From an uncultured Chitinophagaceae bacterium (GTDB lineage: Bacteria > Bacteroidota > Bacteroidia > Chitinophagales > Chitinophagaceae): a stretch of 26,438 nt of DNA. This document shows, piece by piece, positions 23,098 through 26,438 of this stretch. Both the position numbers and the translations under genes were made by a program. Under the pieces are notes generated by a model. The model searched no databases. It was not told the origin of the DNA and was given only the letters and a program-made list of their open reading frames with translations. The stretch spans positions 1 to 26,438 of the forward strand of contig CAMPGT010000022.1 in the NCBI GenBank assembly GCA_946885665.1, given 5' to 3'. Positions within the stretch are counted from its first letter, which is position 1, and the number at the start of each line of letters is the position of its first letter.

Positions 23098-23637
23098 ATG
23101 TTATCCCGGACCCAGCAAGCGTTCCTGCAGAAGAAGATCATGGAACTTGAACAAGCACTGTTTTTTAATTACAGCCGCTCCGTACTTAAACTACCCACTT
23201 CGCTTATTAATGCTCTTCACGTGGACGACATTGGCCAGGTGTGGTTCATGTTGAAAAGACCCACGCAAAAACTTTACGAGTTTGAAAGGCAGTTTCAATC
23301 GAGGCTCGAATGCTATAAGAAAGGAAAAAACTTCCACCTGCACGTTGCCGGCAGATCCTGCATCGTGATCGAGCCGGAAGAGATCAATTTCGCCGTGCAG
23401 CTTTGCCCCGCCATCCGTCAGAAACTAACAACCGATATGATCCTCATCCGCATGGAAGTGGCGGAGATATATTATTACCCTCACAATGAGAAGATGCCGC
23501 AGGTGCGCATTCTTCCGCGGACCGATTTCCATCCGTCAGCATTTATCAAGACTCTGCAATATATCGTTAAGGATATCATCCCGGTGCTCCAGGCCAACAG
23601 AAATCCTTATGAGTCCCGGCGTAATGTTCACAGCTGA
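23098..23637 (+). CDS. PNPOx-like split-barrel protein, divergent member
   Basis: A 179-residue protein. The core HVDDIGQVWFMLKRPTQKLYEFERQFQSRLECYKKGKNFHLHVAGRSCIV resembles split-barrel flavin proteins of the general-stress type. The C-terminal segment (FIKTLQYIVKDIIPVLQANRN) looks like an amphipathic helix. Family membership is from memory and weaker than for the gene at 18885. The last 102 bp overlap the 3' end of the convergent metZ gene on the other strand. Both reading frames look genuine there: metZ keeps its family C-terminus, and this protein keeps a coherent helix. The ATG at 23098 is the first in a gap with no alternative nearby. Confidence 0.72.
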   Translation: MLSRTQQAFLQKKIMELEQALFFNYSRSVLKLPTSLINALHVDDIGQVWFMLKRPTQKLYEFERQFQSRLECYKKGKNFHLHVAGRSCIVIEPEEINFAVQLCPAIRQKLTTDMILIRMEVAEIYYYPHNEKMPQVRILPRTDFHPSAFIKTLQYIVKDIIPVLQANRNPYESRRNVHS

Positions 23638-24699
23638 GCGCTCTTTTTCGGATAGCTTGGCGTGCGTGGTGCTTGCAGGGTGGGAGGCGATGCTTTTTGT
23701 ATCGCCCAGGTTGGCCGTCAACGACAGCATTTTAAGGTTGTTTAAAAAGTTTCTGCCACTTTCCAGTCCGCCTTTAAGGTCGAAACACACGATGCCGCCG
23801 CCGTTTTTCATTTGCTTTTTGGCAATCGCATGCTGAGGATGGCTCTCCAGCCATGGATACCTGAGCGATGCAATCTTAGGATGGTTCTCGAGCGAGCGGG
23901 CGATGTGCAGCGCATTGGCAGCGTGCCTGTCCATCCTTACCTCGAGCGTTTCAATGCTCTTACTCAGCACCCAGGCATTGAAGGGAGATATTGCCGGGCC
24001 AGTGCTACGGCAAAACAGGTAAATATTATAGATGATCTCTGACTTACCCACCACAATGCCACCGAGCACCCTGCCCTGTCCATCCATCCATTTGGTTGCA
24101 GAATGAACCACCAGGTCGGCGCCGAAATCAATGGGCCGTTGTCCGATAGGTGTTGCGAAACAGTTATCAACACAGAGAATGATGTCATGTTTTTTCGCGA
24201 TAGCGGCGATCTTTTCGAGGTCGATGATCTCGAGTCCGGGGTTGGTGGGCGTTTCCACGAATATCATCCTGGTATTTGGCCGTATGGCCGCTTCCCACGA
24301 TTCAGGATCATGAGCGTTGATGTAGCTGTATTCAATGCCATACCGCGGCAGGAACTTGGTGATCACCGTGTGTGTGCTGCCGAAAATTGCATTGAAGGAA
24401 AGGAGGTGGTCGCCCTGTTTGAGTGTGGCCATGAACGAGCCGAATATGGCGCTCATGCCGGATGCGGTCGCAAATCCGTCTTCGGCGCCTTCGAGCGCGC
24501 AAACGCGGTCGATGAATTCTTTTACGCCGGGATTGCTGAAGCGCGAATAGATATTATCATCCGTTTCATCGGCAAATGCCGCACGCATTTCTTCGGCGTT
24601 GTCGAACGTGAAGCTGCTGGTGAGATACAGGGGAGATGAATGTTCCATCTCATTCGTCTTATCGGACCGGGTACGGATGGCTTTTGTTATGGGATGCAT
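23536..24699 (-). CDS. metZ: O-succinyl/O-acetylhomoserine sulfhydrylase (Cys/Met PLP family)
   Basis: A 387-residue PLP enzyme of the cystathionine gamma-synthase family. YSRFSNP (51-57) contributes Y51 and R53, ATASGMSAI (78-86) the PLP phosphate site, VETPTNPG (148-155) and VDNCFATP (177-184) the ring contacts, and K203 in HSATKWMDGQGR the aldimine. The SLTANLGDTKSIASHPASTTH segment is typical. It probably forms homocysteine from an acylated homoserine and sulfide, in line with metX nearby; cystathionine gamma-synthase activity cannot be excluded by eye. The ATG at 24699 sits inside a tandem 12-bp repeat. Its 3' end overlaps the convergent gene at 23098 by 102 bp. Confidence 0.92.
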   Translation of the reverse strand: MHPITKAIRTRSDKTNEMEHSSPLYLTSSFTFDNAEEMRAAFADETDDNIYSRFSNPGVKEFIDRVCALEGAEDGFATASGMSAIFGSFMATLKQGDHLLSFNAIFGSTHTVITKFLPRYGIEYSYINAHDPESWEAAIRPNTRMIFVETPTNPGLEIIDLEKIAAIAKKHDIILCVDNCFATPIGQRPIDFGADLVVHSATKWMDGQGRVLGGIVVGKSEIIYNIYLFCRSTGPAISPFNAWVLSKSIETLEVRMDRHAANALHIARSLENHPKIASLRYPWLESHPQHAIAKKQMKNGGGIVCFDLKGGLESGRNFLNNLKMLSLTANLGDTKSIASHPASTTHAKLSEKERSAVNITPGLIRISVGLEHRDDILNDILQSLDKC

Positions 24700-24722
24700 T
24701 TGGGAGATGATTTGGGAGATGA
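24699..24722 (+). repeat. Two tandem 12-bp repeats over the metZ start
   Basis: TTTGGGAGATGA occurs twice in direct succession; on the minus strand the pair forms the last bases before, and the first base of, the metZ ATG. The unit is 12 nt, unlike the 7-nt arrays elsewhere. Confidence 0.7.
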
Positions 24723-24742
24723 TTTATGTATAAATTTTAGTT

Positions 24743-24763
24743 CGGCAATGGGCAATCGGCAAT
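24743..24763 (+). repeat. Three heptads of the ATTGCCN family, inverted
   Basis: CGGCAAT, GGGCAAT and CGGCAAT follow in one register; reversed they are ATTGCCG, ATTGCCC and ATTGCCG, the same family as at 1221-1241. They adjoin the G+C-rich element at 24770, on the same side of the element as in the copy at 1249. Confidence 0.75.
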
Positions 24764-24769
24764 GGGTTT

Positions 24770-24809
24770 CCCCCGCTGGCGGGGGTGGCGCGAAGCGCCG
24801 GGGGTGGAC
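24770..24809 (-). repeat. G+C-rich double-hairpin element, exact inverted copy
   Basis: The 40-bp core is identical, base for base, to that at 1249-1288 but in opposite orientation. It lies between the OsmC-like stop and the metZ start. Confidence 0.88.
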
Positions 24810-24838
24810 CCACAACGGCGAATAAGCCATGCACCCTT

Positions 24839-25279
24839 TCACGACTGTCCATTATTCGTACCGGTTACCTCTACCCTCCAGGAAATCGCCGTGTTTCCGC
24901 GGCGAAGGGTTTCGGCTACTGAACAATATTTGTTCATCGACAGCGCACAGGCCTTCTCTGCTTTCTCGACATCAATATTACCTTCAAGATGAAAAACAAT
25001 CGTGATGTCCTTCCACAACGAAGGGTCGACACCGGGCTCGCGTTCGCCTTCGAGGCTCATCCGGAAACCAGTCACTTCCTGCCGCTGCTTTTTCAGGATG
25101 GACAGGATATCAATGCCACTGCATCCGCCAAGGCCCATCAGCAACAACTGCATCGGCCTTACGCCAAAGTCCTTCCCACCGGTTTCGGGGCTGGTATCTA
25201 TTTTCACGATATGTCCGTTCGCATCTTTCGCCTCAAATCCAAAAGCACCATTAACCCGCTCTAATTCAACCTTTACCAT
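24839..25279 (-). CDS. OsmC-family peroxiredoxin-like protein
   Basis: A 146-residue OsmC/Ohr-type protein. The two reactive cysteines are C53 in GLGGCSGIDIL and C119 in MNKYCSVAETL, with RPMQLLLMGL before the first. These proteins reduce organic hydroperoxides through a Cys pair; the closest group here is the YhfA-like branch with unknown substrates. It is cytoplasmic. It is divergent from metX (69 bp apart) and upstream of metZ on the same strand with a 139-bp gap filled by repeats, so co-transcription with metZ is possible. Confidence 0.92.
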   Translation of the reverse strand: MVKVELERVNGAFGFEAKDANGHIVKIDTSPETGGKDFGVRPMQLLLMGLGGCSGIDILSILKKQRQEVTGFRMSLEGEREPGVDPSLWKDITIVFHLEGNIDVEKAEKACALSMNKYCSVAETLRRGNTAISWRVEVTGTNNGQS

Positions 25280-25348
25280 GATTCTGAAATTTTTTATAAA
25301 TGTAATATATTCAACACTTTACTTTGCAGGCAATTTGATGAACAAAAG

Positions 25349-26371
25349 ATGAAGCAATACCGGTACGAGCGTCCGTTCACTCTTGAAAACGGAAAGGTCC
25401 TGAATGAACTGAATATCGCTTACCACACTTACGGCGAAATGAATGAACTGCAGACCAACGTGGTCTGGATTTGCCATCACCTTACCGCCAATTCAGACGC
25501 ACTGCTTTGGTGGAATGGCATGGTGGGACCAGGCGCCCTGTTCGATCCCTCAAAATATTTCATCGTCTGCGCAAACATACTCGGTTCCTGTTATGGAACT
25601 ACCGGCCCCCATTCCCTCGATCCCTCCACCGGCAAACCCTACTACTCAACCTTTCCCAATATCACCATCAGGGACATGGTCAATACGCACGTCGTTCTCC
25701 GCAAACACCTCGGCATTCAAAACATCGGCATGCTGGTGGGCGGCAGCATGGGCGGTTACCAGGCCCTCGAATGGGCGGTGATGGAACCTGATAAAATCAA
25801 CAACCTTGTGTTGCTGTCGACTTCTGCAGCAGAAAGCGCCTGGGGAATAGCGGTGCATACCGCACAGCGGATGGCCATCGAGGCCGATTGCACGTGGAAG
25901 GATAAATCGCCTATGGCCGGACGAAACGGGCTCAAAGCCGCCCGGGCTATTGGTCTCATCAGCTACCGCAATCATGGCATACTGGTAAAAAAACAAACGG
26001 ATGCCGACATTCAAAAAACCGACTTTTTCAAAGCATCGTCGTACATGGAATACCAGGGCGAGAAGCTGGCCAGCCGTTTTAATGCGCACAGCTACTGGAC
26101 GCTAACCAAAGCGATGGACACACATCAGTTGGCCCGTGGACGCAATGCTTCGGCAGGAGATATCCTTGGGAACATAAATCAAAGAACACTGGTGTTTGGC
26201 ATCCACAGCGACATTCTATGTCCTGTTTCGGAACAGGCGTTCATCGCGAATCACATTCCGGATTCACACCTGATAGCAATCGATTCGGCCTACGGTCATG
26301 ATGGGTTTATGGTTGAGGCAGGCGTGATTTCACAGCATTTGAGGGAGTGGGGAGTGGGGAGCGGGGAATAG
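25349..26371 (+). CDS. metX: Homoserine O-acetyltransferase-like acyltransferase
   Basis: A 340-residue alpha/beta-hydrolase-fold acyltransferase. The nucleophile elbow GGSMGG places S133, and D288 (FGIHSDIL) and H317 (AYGHDGF) complete the triad. ICHHLTANSDALLWWNGMVG (41-60) and CANILGSCYGTTGP (74-87) are family signatures. Acetyl versus succinyl preference cannot be read safely. The product feeds metZ, encoded 0.65 kb away on the other strand. The last residues (REWGVGSGE) and the TAG stop are encoded by the GGGAGTG-type heptads starting at 26343, so the natural C-terminus has probably been replaced or extended by repeat sequence. Translation starts at the ATG at 25349; no typical ribosome-binding site is visible. 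Confidence 0.93.
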   Translation: MKQYRYERPFTLENGKVLNELNIAYHTYGEMNELQTNVVWICHHLTANSDALLWWNGMVGPGALFDPSKYFIVCANILGSCYGTTGPHSLDPSTGKPYYSTFPNITIRDMVNTHVVLRKHLGIQNIGMLVGGSMGGYQALEWAVMEPDKINNLVLLSTSAAESAWGIAVHTAQRMAIEADCTWKDKSPMAGRNGLKAARAIGLISYRNHGILVKKQTDADIQKTDFFKASSYMEYQGEKLASRFNAHSYWTLTKAMDTHQLARGRNASAGDILGNINQRTLVFGIHSDILCPVSEQAFIANHIPDSHLIAIDSAYGHDGFMVEAGVISQHLREWGVGSGE

Positions 26372-26438
26372 GGAGTAGGGAGTAAATAATCAACCCACTA
26401 CCTACTACCTACTACCTACTACCTACTACCTACTACCT
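26343..26438 (+). repeat. Mosaic heptad array at window end
   Basis: Six GGGARYR-type units (26343-26384), two transitional units (26385-26398) and at least five TACCTAC units plus a partial one follow in a single 7-nt register to the window edge. The array begins inside the metX coding region and probably continues beyond the window. Confidence 0.88.

Noticed and set aside
26385..26438. CRISPR-like array at the window end
   Set aside because: The repeat is only 7 nt with no spacers, and no cas genes are nearby.

Overview
The window looks like a chromosomal segment of a Bacteroidota bacterium, most probably a member of the Chitinophagaceae. The evidence is the set of protein families, A-rich start regions without clear Shine-Dalgarno sites, and -7 boxes of the TAnnTTTG type upstream of several genes (2547, 8496 on the minus strand). 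This placement is an inference from gene content. No rRNA, tRNA, CRISPR array, transposase or integrase was seen.

Layout. 1-5361: secreted proteins, including a GH33-type sialidase (minus), a two-domain secreted protein and a GH29 alpha-L-fucosidase (plus), suggesting use of sialylated and fucosylated glycans. 5396-8503: a minus-strand sulfur-carrier cysteine pathway in the order cysM, mec (JAMM protease), cysO (ubiquitin-like carrier) and moeZ-like activating enzyme. Upstream of cysM there is a promoter, a 17-residue leader peptide with five consecutive Cys codons, and an intrinsic terminator ending at the cysM start. 8554-10352: a CheY-like receiver (minus) and a plus-strand group of small envelope/stress proteins. 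10472-17324: a regulatory block with a CHASE3 histidine kinase (minus), then rpoN, an NtrC-type activator, a soluble histidine kinase and a receiver-PAS-kinase hybrid (plus). 17385-23637: Ku, a lipoprotein, two split-barrel (PNPOx-like) proteins, small stress proteins, a Lys/Ala-rich histone-H1-like protein, topoisomerase IB and a YciE/YciF ferritin-like protein, which read as a stress and DNA-protection island. 23536-26371: methionine-linked genes metZ, an OsmC-like protein and metX.

How the genes fit together. CysM, Mec, CysO and MoeZ form a complete protein-thiocarboxylate route to cysteine; metX and metZ make homocysteine by direct sulfhydrylation. The poly-Cys leader with alternative RNA pairings looks like ribosome-mediated cysteine attenuation and is the strongest candidate for a little-described system here. 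RpoN and its adjacent activator and kinases form one sigma-54 signalling unit.

A second unusual theme is intergenic. Several unrelated families of 7-nucleotide repeats run in one shared heptad register and lie at gene 3' ends, in several cases supplying the stop codon. They are often next to a 40-bp G+C-rich double-hairpin element, of which two identical copies lie in opposite orientation about 23.5 kb apart.
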